Source: Stagnimonas sp. (GTDB lineage: Bacteria > Pseudomonadota > Gammaproteobacteria > Nevskiales > Nevskiaceae). Taken from it: a stretch of 45,828 nt of DNA. Position numbers and translations under genes: made by a program. The notes under the pieces are model-generated. The model saw only the letters and a program-made list of their open reading frames with translations, was not told where the DNA came from and did not search any database. This document shows, one piece after another, positions 39,610 through 45,828 of the stretch. Position 1 is the stretch's first letter. Each line of letters begins with the position of its first letter. Location: assembly GCA_030652575.1 (NCBI GenBank), contig JAUSQI010000055.1:1-45828 (forward strand). The letters run 5' to 3'.

Positions 39610-40209
39610 TCAAGATTGAGCCGTCGATGCTTGCTGTTCCGCGCGCGCTGCCTCCCAGACTTCTTTCGCGGCGTCGGCGTTCATCGCGGCAATGCCTAGA
39701 CCTACGACCAGGTCGGGCCACCCGGAGAAGGTATAGGCAGTCACCAGGCCCGCACCAATGATGGCGACATTCGCCAGAGAATCGTTGCGCGCCGATAGGA
39801 ACGCAGCCTTGGTCAGGCTGCCGCCATCACTGCGAAATCGGGCGAGCAGGAAGGCGCAAGTCAGATTCACGAGCAGTGCGCCGATGCCTGTCACAGTGAG
39901 AGCCAGAGGCGCTGGCGGCAACGGCATATTGAACTTCGCCCAGGCTGTCCAGAGCGTCGCCAGCCCCGGCACCAGCAACAGCGCCGCAAGTGCCATACCG
40001 ACCTGGGCGCGCCGAGCCACGCTCCAACCCAAGGCGATGGCGATAAGCAGGTTGACGGCGGTGTCTTCCAGAAAATCAACACTGTCAGCGAACAGCGAGA
40101 CCGAGCCAATCGCCTGCGCCACCGTGAACTCAATCCCGAAGTAGGCCAGATTGAGTGCGGCCACCACGATGACGACATTTCGCACGGGATGGGTCATGGG
40201 TTCTCTCAT
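39610..40209 (-). CDS. Cation transporter, CDF-like
   Basis: A 199-residue membrane protein with five to six hydrophobic helices, resembling the transmembrane half of cation diffusion facilitators: AALNLAYFGIEFTVAQAIGS, VSLFADSVDFLEDTAVNLLI (the D..D pair of the metal site, here D-S-V-D and E-D) and FLSARNDSLANVAIIGAGLV (second D site, N-D). The cytosolic C-terminal domain of CDF proteins is missing, as in a subgroup found beside czc/dme genes. Two ATG codons (40209 and 40197) are possible starts. It lies 5 bases from the RcnR-type gene on the same strand and may be cotranscribed with it. Confidence 0.82.
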   Translation of the reverse strand: MREPMTHPVRNVVIVVAALNLAYFGIEFTVAQAIGSVSLFADSVDFLEDTAVNLLIAIALGWSVARRAQVGMALAALLLVPGLATLWTAWAKFNMPLPPAPLALTVTGIGALLVNLTCAFLLARFRSDGGSLTKAAFLSARNDSLANVAIIGAGLVTAYTFSGWPDLVVGLGIAAMNADAAKEVWEAARAEQQASTAQS

Positions 40210-40214
40210 TCTGG

Positions 40215-40490
40215 TTAGCGCAGGTAAGACCGCAAGACCGTCACTACCTCATCCACGTCTGCACTGCGTTGTGCTGCTGAGACATCCTCGGCTCCCAAGT
40301 GCTCGCGGATGTGTCCCTCCAGCACCTGCGCCATCAGGCCGTTCGCTGCGCCACGAATGGCGGCGATCTGCTGAAGAATCGCGACGCATTCCTCGCCTTT
40401 GTCGAGCGCCTTCTCCAATGCCGCCGCCTGACCTTGAAGGCGGCGGACGCGGGTCAGAAGCTGCTTTTTATCCTTGATCGTGTGGGGCAT
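40215..40490 (-). CDS. RcnR/DmeR-type metal-sensing repressor (CsoR/DUF156 family)
   Basis: A 91-residue all-helical repressor. The nickel/cobalt ligands known for E. coli RcnR are all present at the same numbers: H3 (MPHTIKDKK), C35 (KGEECVAIL), H60 and H64 (LEGHIREH). This set distinguishes RcnR-type Ni/Co sensors from FrmR (formaldehyde) and CsoR (copper). ATG 40490 is chosen to place H3 correctly; a longer frame exists without support. It is divergent from dmeF with the expected operator between them, so it should derepress dmeF when Co or Ni binds. Confidence 0.92.
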   Translation of the reverse strand: MPHTIKDKKQLLTRVRRLQGQAAALEKALDKGEECVAILQQIAAIRGAANGLMAQVLEGHIREHLGAEDVSAAQRSADVDEVVTVLRSYLR

Positions 40491-40515
40491 TGCCTCGACT
40501 CTCGTTGCTCGATGT

Positions 40516-40532
40516 ATACTGGGGGTGAGTAT
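40516..40532. promoter_or_regulatory. RcnR-type operator between the repressor gene and dmeF
   Basis: TACTGGGGGTGAGTA at 40517-40531 with flanking A/T completing the symmetric ends. The published E. coli RcnR site is TACT-G6-N-AGTA; here the G run is five and then TG. It lies 26 bases upstream of repressor start and 19 bases upstream of dmeF start. Confidence 0.85.
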
Positions 40533-40550
40533 AAGAAACCGCAGCGTGTT

Positions 40551-41531
40551 ATGACTTTGTCCATCGCCAACACTGAAAACACGCATTCGCACGTCTTCAA
40601 CGAAGGCAATCCGCTGGCGGAGAGGAATACTGCCCGCGCCGTGGTGCTCACCGCAGTAATGATGATCGTCGAGATCGCGGGCGGCTGGTATTACAACTCG
40701 ATGGCGCTACTGGCTGATGGCTGGCATATGAGCTCGCACACGCTCGCGTTGGGCCTGTCGGTGCTCGCCTACATCTTCTCCAGGCGCTTGGCGCAGGACG
40801 CACGCTTCGCCTTCGGCACCTGGAAGATCGAAATCTTGGCCAGCTACACCAGCGCCTTGCTGCTGTTAGGCATTGCCGCACTCATGGTGGTGCAATCCGT
40901 GCAGCGTCTGCTGGCGCCAACTCCGATCCACTATCAGGAGGCGATCACGATCGCTGTGGTGGGCTTGCTGGTGAACCTGGCTTGTGCGTGGCTGCTACGC
41001 GGTGGGCACAAGCATGACGACGATCACGGCCACCACCACGATGCCCACGGGCACATTCACGGCGGCGATCACCAAGACCTCAACCTGCGCGCGGCATACC
41101 TGCATGTGATCGCCGATGCGGCGACTTCGGTTCTGGCGATTGTGGCGCTCATCGGCGGCATGATCTGGGGCGCTGCCTGGCTCGACCCGGTGATGGGGAT
41201 CGTCGGCGCTGGGCTGGTCGCGGTCTGGGCGAAAGGATTGCTGCGTGACAGTGGCCGCGTCTTGCTCGATGCCGAAATGCAGGCGCCGGTCGTGGCTGAA
41301 ATCCGTGAGGTGATTGCCGCCAGTCCGATTGCAGCTCGCATCGACGATCTGCATGTCTGGCGGGTCGGAAAGAACAAATACGCCTGCATCGTCGGTCTCT
41401 CCACCGCAGCAGCAGTGGAACCCGATTACTTCCGTCAGCAGCTGGCGACCCACGAAGAACTCGTCCACATCACGGTCGAGGTCAATATCCATCGTCATTT
41501 AGGTGTCGTCACCGTGGACAGTGGCCGCTGA
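40551..41531 (+). CDS. dmeF: CDF family Co(II)/Ni(II) efflux transporter DmeF
   Basis: A 326-residue cation diffusion facilitator of the DmeF type, a proton-driven exporter in the inner membrane. Six helices, the HxxxD metal site in LLADGWHMSSHTL (D-x-x-H) and HVIADAATSVLAI (H-x-x-x-D), and a long His-rich loop (HKHDDDHGHHHDAHGHIHGG) between helices 4 and 5 are visible. The N-terminal SHVFNEGNPLAERNT is typical for DmeF. It is divergent from the RcnR-type repressor, matching the dmeR-dmeF pair known in rhizobia. The start ATG 40551 follows the operator directly. Confidence 0.93.
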   Translation: MTLSIANTENTHSHVFNEGNPLAERNTARAVVLTAVMMIVEIAGGWYYNSMALLADGWHMSSHTLALGLSVLAYIFSRRLAQDARFAFGTWKIEILASYTSALLLLGIAALMVVQSVQRLLAPTPIHYQEAITIAVVGLLVNLACAWLLRGGHKHDDDHGHHHDAHGHIHGGDHQDLNLRAAYLHVIADAATSVLAIVALIGGMIWGAAWLDPVMGIVGAGLVAVWAKGLLRDSGRVLLDAEMQAPVVAEIREVIAASPIAARIDDLHVWRVGKNKYACIVGLSTAAAVEPDYFRQQLATHEELVHITVEVNIHRHLGVVTVDSGR

Positions 41532-41589
41532 TGAACACCAGCATCCCAAGACTTCGGCCGCGATCATCGCGTCTGCTACTCTGCTGCCC

Positions 41590-42093
41590 ATGCTGAATCG
41601 CCTGCGCCAAACAGCTTCGGCTGTTTCCATGTTTGTCTGCGTCGCCTTGCTGGCGACATGGATGACGGGTGCGCACGCGCATCGGCATGTGGGTGGACAG
41701 CAGCACGAACACGCTCAGCCTGGCGTGGCAGTGGCGGACCATGCCCACGAGCTTGAGCACGGTCACAGCCATGAGACCGCGTTTCTTCACACAGATGCAG
41801 CGGAGCCCGTCACCACCAGCCTTGCTGGCGACAGCGATCATTTCGATTCCCATTCCGTCTCGCTAGTCCACGAGGACGGGCACGAGAATGTCGAGGTGCA
41901 GGTGCTGCAACCGCCCGCCTTCAAATCACTGTTGGATTTGCCCCTGCTCGCACTGCTGTGCGTCGCCGTCCTGGTGCTGACGCGAACCCGAACACCTGTT
42001 GTTGCCGTCCTCACCGATCCGCCAGACCCCAAACGGGCGGACTGGTCGCTACGCCCGCCACTGCGCGGGCCGCCGTCGTTCTCCGTCGTTTGA
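41590..42093 (+). CDS. His-rich exported protein of unknown function
   Basis: A 167-residue protein with a signal peptide (MLNRLRQTASAVSMFVCVAL), then a mature part holding about 17 histidines in a 90-residue stretch (AHRHVGGQQHEH, DHAHELEHGHSHE), and one hydrophobic helix near the C-terminus (LLDLPLLALLCVAVLVL). It probably binds metal ions on the outer face of the membrane and hands them to the RND pump or buffers them. Similar short His-rich proteins precede czcC-type genes in other metal clusters. ATG 41590 is chosen for the signal peptide. Confidence 0.78.
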   Translation: MLNRLRQTASAVSMFVCVALLATWMTGAHAHRHVGGQQHEHAQPGVAVADHAHELEHGHSHETAFLHTDAAEPVTTSLAGDSDHFDSHSVSLVHEDGHENVEVQVLQPPAFKSLLDLPLLALLCVAVLVLTRTRTPVVAVLTDPPDPKRADWSLRPPLRGPPSFSVV

Positions 42094-42167
42094 TCTGACC
42101 CACCCGGCCTAGCCGGGCCTCGCCCCCACGCGCTTTGTGCCATCGGGGCTGTCTGACGGAGATTCAA

Positions 42168-43442
42168 ATGTCTTTCTTTACTGCGCGCAGGCTTGTGGCC
42201 TGTGCGTTTCTGCTGACCCCAGTGCTGGGCACGGCTGCCGAAACCCTTTCTGGAAATGGTGCGCCACTCACGCTGCAAGAAGCGGTCGCGCGCACGCTGC
42301 AATCCAGCCCCGATCTCAAGGCCTTTGGCTATGAGCTGACCGCGCAGGACGGGCGCACCCGTCAGGCGGGCGCATTGCCCAATCCCGAACTCGTCATCGA
42401 CGTGGAGGATGCCTTCGGCACCGGCTCCCGGAGTGGCCTGTCGGCGGTGCAGACCACCATCAGCCTGCGCCAGGTGCTGGAACGCGGTGCGCTCTTGCAG
42501 CGGGTGACGGTCGCCAGCGAGGGCCGCAAGCTGCTCGATGCCGAACTGGTCGAGAAGCGCCTCGATGCCGCCAGCGAGGCCGCGCGCCGTTTCATCCAGG
42601 TGCTCTCCGATCAGGCCCGCTTGCAGCTCACGCACGAAGCCACCGCGCTGGCCGAAAAGACCGTGGAAGCCGCGCGGCTGCGCGTGCGAGCAGCCAAGGT
42701 GCCGGAAGCCGAGCTGGGCCGCGCCGAAGCAGCCCTCGCACGCACCCGGCTGGAGCACGAGGACGTGGAGCACGAGCTGCTCACCAGCCGCCGCCAGCTC
42801 GCAGCCCTCTGGGGCGATACCGAAGCCGCGTTCGGCGAAGCGCAGGGGCAGCTGTCGCAACTACCTGCGCTCGCGCCCTACGAGAGCTTGAGTGCTCGCA
42901 TCCGCAGCAATCCCAGCCTGCTCAAGTTCAGCTCGGAAGCGCGTCTGCGCGAGGCCGAGCTGAAGCTGGCGGAGCAGCGCCGCAAACCAGCGTGGACAGT
43001 CACCACCGGCCTGCGCCGTTTTGAGGCCGGGGATGACTTTGCCGCCGTGGTCGGTCTCTCCATCCCGCTGCCCTTCCGCGACCGCAGCGAGGGCAGCATC
43101 GCCACCGCACAAGCCAAGCTCGAACAAGTGGATGCCAGCCGCAGCGCCACTGAGGTGCGCGTGCTCACGCAGCTGTTCGAGCTGTTCCAGGAGTTGCAGC
43201 ACGCCCGCCACGCCGCCGACACACTCGACACGGAAGTGCTGCCGCGCGTGCAGGCCGCGCTCAAGCAGACCGAATACGCCTACGAGCGGGGCCGCTACAG
43301 CTATCTGGAACTGGTCGCGGCGCAGCGCGAGCTGCTGGAAGTGAAGCGCGCACGCATCCAGTCCGCCGTCGATGCCTACGGCTATGCCACCGAAATTGAT
43401 CGTCTGACCGGCGCAGTGCCCGGCACGACTCCCACCAAATGA
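42168..43442 (+). CDS. TolC family outer-membrane protein, CzcC-like
   Basis: A 424-residue outer-membrane efflux channel subunit of the CzcC/CusC class. Signal peptide (MSFFTARRLVACAFLLTPVL), then LTLQEAVARTLQSSPDLKAF and ALPNPELVIDVEDAFG, and a second repeat with RRFEAGDDFAAVVGLSIPLPF and YERGRYSYLELVAAQRELLE, the standard TolC repeat motifs with alternating helices. A GACGGAG ribosome binding site precedes ATG 42168. It forms an operon with the adaptor (ATGA contact at 43439) and the RND pump. Confidence 0.92.
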   Translation: MSFFTARRLVACAFLLTPVLGTAAETLSGNGAPLTLQEAVARTLQSSPDLKAFGYELTAQDGRTRQAGALPNPELVIDVEDAFGTGSRSGLSAVQTTISLRQVLERGALLQRVTVASEGRKLLDAELVEKRLDAASEAARRFIQVLSDQARLQLTHEATALAEKTVEAARLRVRAAKVPEAELGRAEAALARTRLEHEDVEHELLTSRRQLAALWGDTEAAFGEAQGQLSQLPALAPYESLSARIRSNPSLLKFSSEARLREAELKLAEQRRKPAWTVTTGLRRFEAGDDFAAVVGLSIPLPFRDRSEGSIATAQAKLEQVDASRSATEVRVLTQLFELFQELQHARHAADTLDTEVLPRVQAALKQTEYAYERGRYSYLELVAAQRELLEVKRARIQSAVDAYGYATEIDRLTGAVPGTTPTK

Positions 43443-43450
43443 GATCCGCC

Positions 43451-44683
43451 ATGAACAAACTGCTTCCGCTGTGCCTGCTGCTGAGCCTCGCCGCCTGTGG
43501 CGGCTCTGAATCACCCGCCCCCAAAGCCGCTGGTGGGCACGAAGCCCCTGCTGCCGAACCCGTCAAAGGCCCGCATCGCGGCGTGATGCTGATGGACGGC
43601 CCCTTCGCCATCGAGCTGGCCGTCTTCGAGACCAATGTGCCACCCGAATACCGCGCCTGGCCCACACTCGATGGCAAGCCGCTGCCGCTCAACGAGGTGA
43701 CACTGACCGTCGAGGTCACGCGCCTGGGCAACAAGGTCAACACCTTCCAGTTCAGGCCAGAGGGCGACTTCCTGCGCGGCGACGGCGTGCTGATCGAGCC
43801 ACATTCGTTCGCGCTGAAGGTCACCGCAATCCATGCTGGCAAGACTCACAGCTGGGCGTACGACAGCTTCGAGGGTCGCACCACCATCGCCGCCAAGATT
43901 GCCGAAGAAGCCGGGATCAAGACCGAGCTGGCCGGCCCGGCAGTGCTCACCGAAACCCTCACGCTTTACGGCCAGATAGCGGCCAATCCGGAGCGCCAGC
44001 GTGAAGTCAGTGCGCGGTTTCCTGGACTGATTCGCACGGTGGCCAAGAAGCTCGGCGACACTGTGAAGGCAGGCGAGTCGCTCGCCGCCATCGAGAGTAA
44101 CGACAGCCTGCAAACCTACTCCCTGAAAGCCCCGCTCGCGGGTGTGGTGACGCAGCGCGACGCCAATCCGGGGGAGGACTCCGGCACTCGCGTGCTGTTC
44201 ACCGTTACCGATACCAGCGCGGTGATTGCTGAGCTTTCAGTATTTCCCAAAGACCGTGCGCGGGTGCAGCCGGGTGCGGCCGTGACGCTGCGGCTCGCCG
44301 ATGGCGATGCCACGGTCATCGGCAAGGTCGCTCGCGTCGATGTGAAGGCATCCAGCAATCAATCCGTGCAAGCGCGCGTGGTGATCGAGCAGCACGATGG
44401 CAGCTTTCTGCCGGGCAGTTTCGTCACTGGCGAGGTGGCGGTGGCAGAACGTCAGGTGCCTCTGGCCGTGAAGACCACCGGTCTGCAAGCCTTCCGCGAT
44501 TTCACCGTGGTGTATGCCCAGGTGGGCGAGACCTACGAGGTGCGGATGCTCGAACTCGGCACGCCGCAGGGGGACATGGTGGAGGTCTTGGGCGGGCTGG
44601 AGCCGGGCACGCGCTACGTGAGCGAGAACAGCTACCTCATCAAGGCCGACATTGAAAAGTCTGGCGCGTCACACGACCACTAA
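43451..44683 (+). CDS. RND efflux periplasmic adaptor (membrane fusion lipoprotein), CzcB-like
   Basis: A 410-residue adaptor with lipoprotein signal MNKLLPLCLLLSLAAC. After a ~120-residue extra N-terminal domain (GPHRGVMLMDGPFAIELAVF, typical of CzcB-type metal adaptors) come the barrel-sandwich halves RFPGLIRTVAKKLGDTVKAG and APLAGVVTQRDANPG, then beta-barrel and membrane-proximal parts. A histidine-ending C-terminus (GASHDH) is also seen in this class. An alternative start at ATG 43439 overlaps the czcC-like stop. It links the RND pump to the outer-membrane channel. Confidence 0.92.
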   Translation: MNKLLPLCLLLSLAACGGSESPAPKAAGGHEAPAAEPVKGPHRGVMLMDGPFAIELAVFETNVPPEYRAWPTLDGKPLPLNEVTLTVEVTRLGNKVNTFQFRPEGDFLRGDGVLIEPHSFALKVTAIHAGKTHSWAYDSFEGRTTIAAKIAEEAGIKTELAGPAVLTETLTLYGQIAANPERQREVSARFPGLIRTVAKKLGDTVKAGESLAAIESNDSLQTYSLKAPLAGVVTQRDANPGEDSGTRVLFTVTDTSAVIAELSVFPKDRARVQPGAAVTLRLADGDATVIGKVARVDVKASSNQSVQARVVIEQHDGSFLPGSFVTGEVAVAERQVPLAVKTTGLQAFRDFTVVYAQVGETYEVRMLELGTPQGDMVEVLGGLEPGTRYVSENSYLIKADIEKSGASHDH

Positions 44684-44694
44684 GGCCACACCCC

Positions 44695-45828
44695 ATGATC
44701 GAGAAACTATTGCAACTCGCCATCGCCCGCCGAGGGCTGGTGATGGTCTTCGCCCTGGCACTGGCTGCCCTGGGAGCCTACAGCTACACCCGCCTGCCGA
44801 TTGATGCGGTGCCCGACATCACCAATGTGCAGGTGATCGTCAACGTGCCCGCACCCGGCTACACACCGCTGGAAGCCGAACAGCGCGTGAGCTTTCCGAT
44901 GGAAACCGCCATGTCGGGTCTGCCGCGCTTGAGCTACACGCGCTCGCTGGCGCGCTACGGCCTGGCGCAGGTGACGGTGGTGTTCGAGGACGGCACCGAC
45001 ATCTACTTCGCCCGCCAGCAGGTCGCCGAACGGCTCGCTGCCGCGTCGGAGGGCCTGCCCGAAGGCGTGGAGCCCGGCCTGTCGCCGATCACCACGGGCC
45101 TGGGCGAGGTGCTGATGTGGACGGTCGATTATGTGCCGTTCACGACCGAAACCTTGGCCCGACCGGGCCAGCCGGGGTGGCAGGCGGGCGGGGTCTATCT
45201 GACGCCCGAGGGCGAGCGACTGACCACGCCCGAACAGCGCGCGACCTATCTGCGCACGGTCCAGGACTGGATCATCGCGCCGCAGATGCGAACCACATCC
45301 GGCTTGGCCGGGGTGGATACGGTCGGCGGCTACGTCAAGGAATACGCCGTCCGACCCAATGCCTCGCAGCTTGCCGCCTATGGCCTCGGCCTCGCCGATC
45401 TGGTCGAGGCGGTCGAGCGCGCCAATACCCAGGCCGGCGCTGGCTATATCCAGCGCGCGGGCGAGGCCCTGGTCGTCCGCACTGATGCCCTGGCGCTGAC
45501 CATCGACGATCTGGCTCAGGCCCCGGTCGTCAATCGTGGCGGTCTGGTCGTCCGGGTCGCCGACGTCGCCACGGTCGAGATCGGTCAGGCCCCGCGCCTG
45601 GGCGGCGCCAGCCGAGACGGGCACGAAGCGGTTCTCGGCACGGCCCTGATGATCGCGGGCGGCAACAGCCGGACCGTGGCCCAGGCCGCCGCCGAACGGC
45701 TGGCGGAGGTGGACGACAGCCTGCCGCCGGGCATCGTCGCCCTGCCGGTGCTGAACCGCAGCGAACTGGTCAACTCGACCATCTCGACCGTGGCCCGGAA
45801 CCTGACCGAGGGGGCGCTTCTGGTCGTG
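44695..45828 (+). CDS. Heavy-metal efflux RND pump, CzcA/CusA family (partial)
   Basis: The first 378 codons of a CzcA-type proton-driven inner-membrane pump, open to the window end. The beginning (MIEKLLQLAIARRGLVMVFA, PIDAVPDITNVQVIVNVPAP, EAEQRVSFPMETAMSGLPRL) is standard for the heavy-metal RND family, as are GLGEVLMWTVDYV and SGLAGVDTVGGYVKEYAVRP. An internal stretch TTETLARPGQPGWQAGG with STPEGERLTTPEQR-like sequence is longer than in CusA. Codon choice shifts near 45118: valine codons are mostly GTG before it and mostly GTC after it. The metal (Co/Zn/Cd or Ni) cannot be decided from this part. Confidence 0.93.
   Translation, partial: MIEKLLQLAIARRGLVMVFALALAALGAYSYTRLPIDAVPDITNVQVIVNVPAPGYTPLEAEQRVSFPMETAMSGLPRLSYTRSLARYGLAQVTVVFEDGTDIYFARQQVAERLAAASEGLPEGVEPGLSPITTGLGEVLMWTVDYVPFTTETLARPGQPGWQAGGVYLTPEGERLTTPEQRATYLRTVQDWIIAPQMRTTSGLAGVDTVGGYVKEYAVRPNASQLAAYGLGLADLVEAVERANTQAGAGYIQRAGEALVVRTDALALTIDDLAQAPVVNRGGLVVRVADVATVEIGQAPRLGGASRDGHEAVLGTALMIAGGNSRTVAQAAAERLAEVDDSLPPGIVALPVLNRSELVNSTISTVARNLTEGALLVV

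Noticed and set aside
39425-39721. Minus-strand frame with a hydrophobic segment next to the cation transporter
   Set aside because: It overlaps two better-supported genes in other frames, and the hydrophobic stretch alone is not enough to call a gene.
42017-42030. CCAGACCCC as a possible right end of the Tn3-type element
   Set aside because: It lies within the coding sequence of the His-rich protein and lacks the AAAACTC block (complement) at the right distance.

Overview
The window is a Gammaproteobacterium-like chromosome segment of fairly high GC with two accessory stretches. The core gene order supports this: uvrC-pgsA followed by tRNA-Gly and tRNA-Cys with tRNA-Leu nearby; gcvR-bcp divergent from dapA; smpB divergent from ratA-rnfH; bamE divergent from fur; plus epmA and a two-piece tmRNA-type ssrA gene. 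The Lys/Ala-rich reading frame directly ahead of dksA resembles the long N-terminal extension I recall in DksA of Xanthomonas-like bacteria, and together with the lipid/epoxide catabolic genes it suggests a Nevskiales/Xanthomonadales-type organism. That placement is inference, not a measured phylogeny.

Layout: 1-1186 uvrC end, pgsA, tRNA-Gly, tRNA-Cys. 1239-4678 (minus strand) a PQQ-dependent dehydrogenase translationally coupled to a TonB receptor that matches E. coli YncD/PqqU, then tRNA-Leu. 5092-6818 a cytochrome b561 with two YceI proteins. 6889-7880 dksA and a histone-H1-like frame that can be joined to it through an A10 tract. 7989-14034 housekeeping genes (epmA, TauE-type transporter, PhoH-PIN ATPase, bcp, gcvR, dapA, a small lipoprotein, tRNA-Ser).

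14.1-26.7 kb lies between tRNA-Ser and ssrA and is accessory. It holds an AraC regulator divergent from a cupin dioxygenase / steroid-type dehydrogenase / epoxide hydrolase / SDR operon, a METTL7-like methyltransferase, a TetR-controlled operon with a diiron-type hydrolase and a styrene-oxide-isomerase-like membrane protein, a polytopic membrane protein, and a large beta-trefoil/M19-like lipoprotein. A decayed P4-type integrase next to ssrA marks it as an old genomic island. 26.8-31.3 kb returns to core genes (ssrA, smpB, ratA, rnfH, bamE, fur) plus a TetR/SDR pair.

At 31351 a Tn3-family terminal repeat cuts a gene after 15 codons. From there to the window end everything may be transposon cargo: a zinc-finger protein, a HTH protein, the Tn3 transposase, an IS3-family insertion with intact ends and a 4-bp target duplication, an XRE repressor with a palindromic operator facing four small unknown genes, and a metal-resistance block (cation transporter, RcnR-type repressor with its operator, DmeF-type Co/Ni exporter, His-rich protein, CzcC-CzcB-CzcA-like RND pump). 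The right end of the transposon is not in the window. Codon choice inside czcA changes abruptly, suggesting a mosaic gene.
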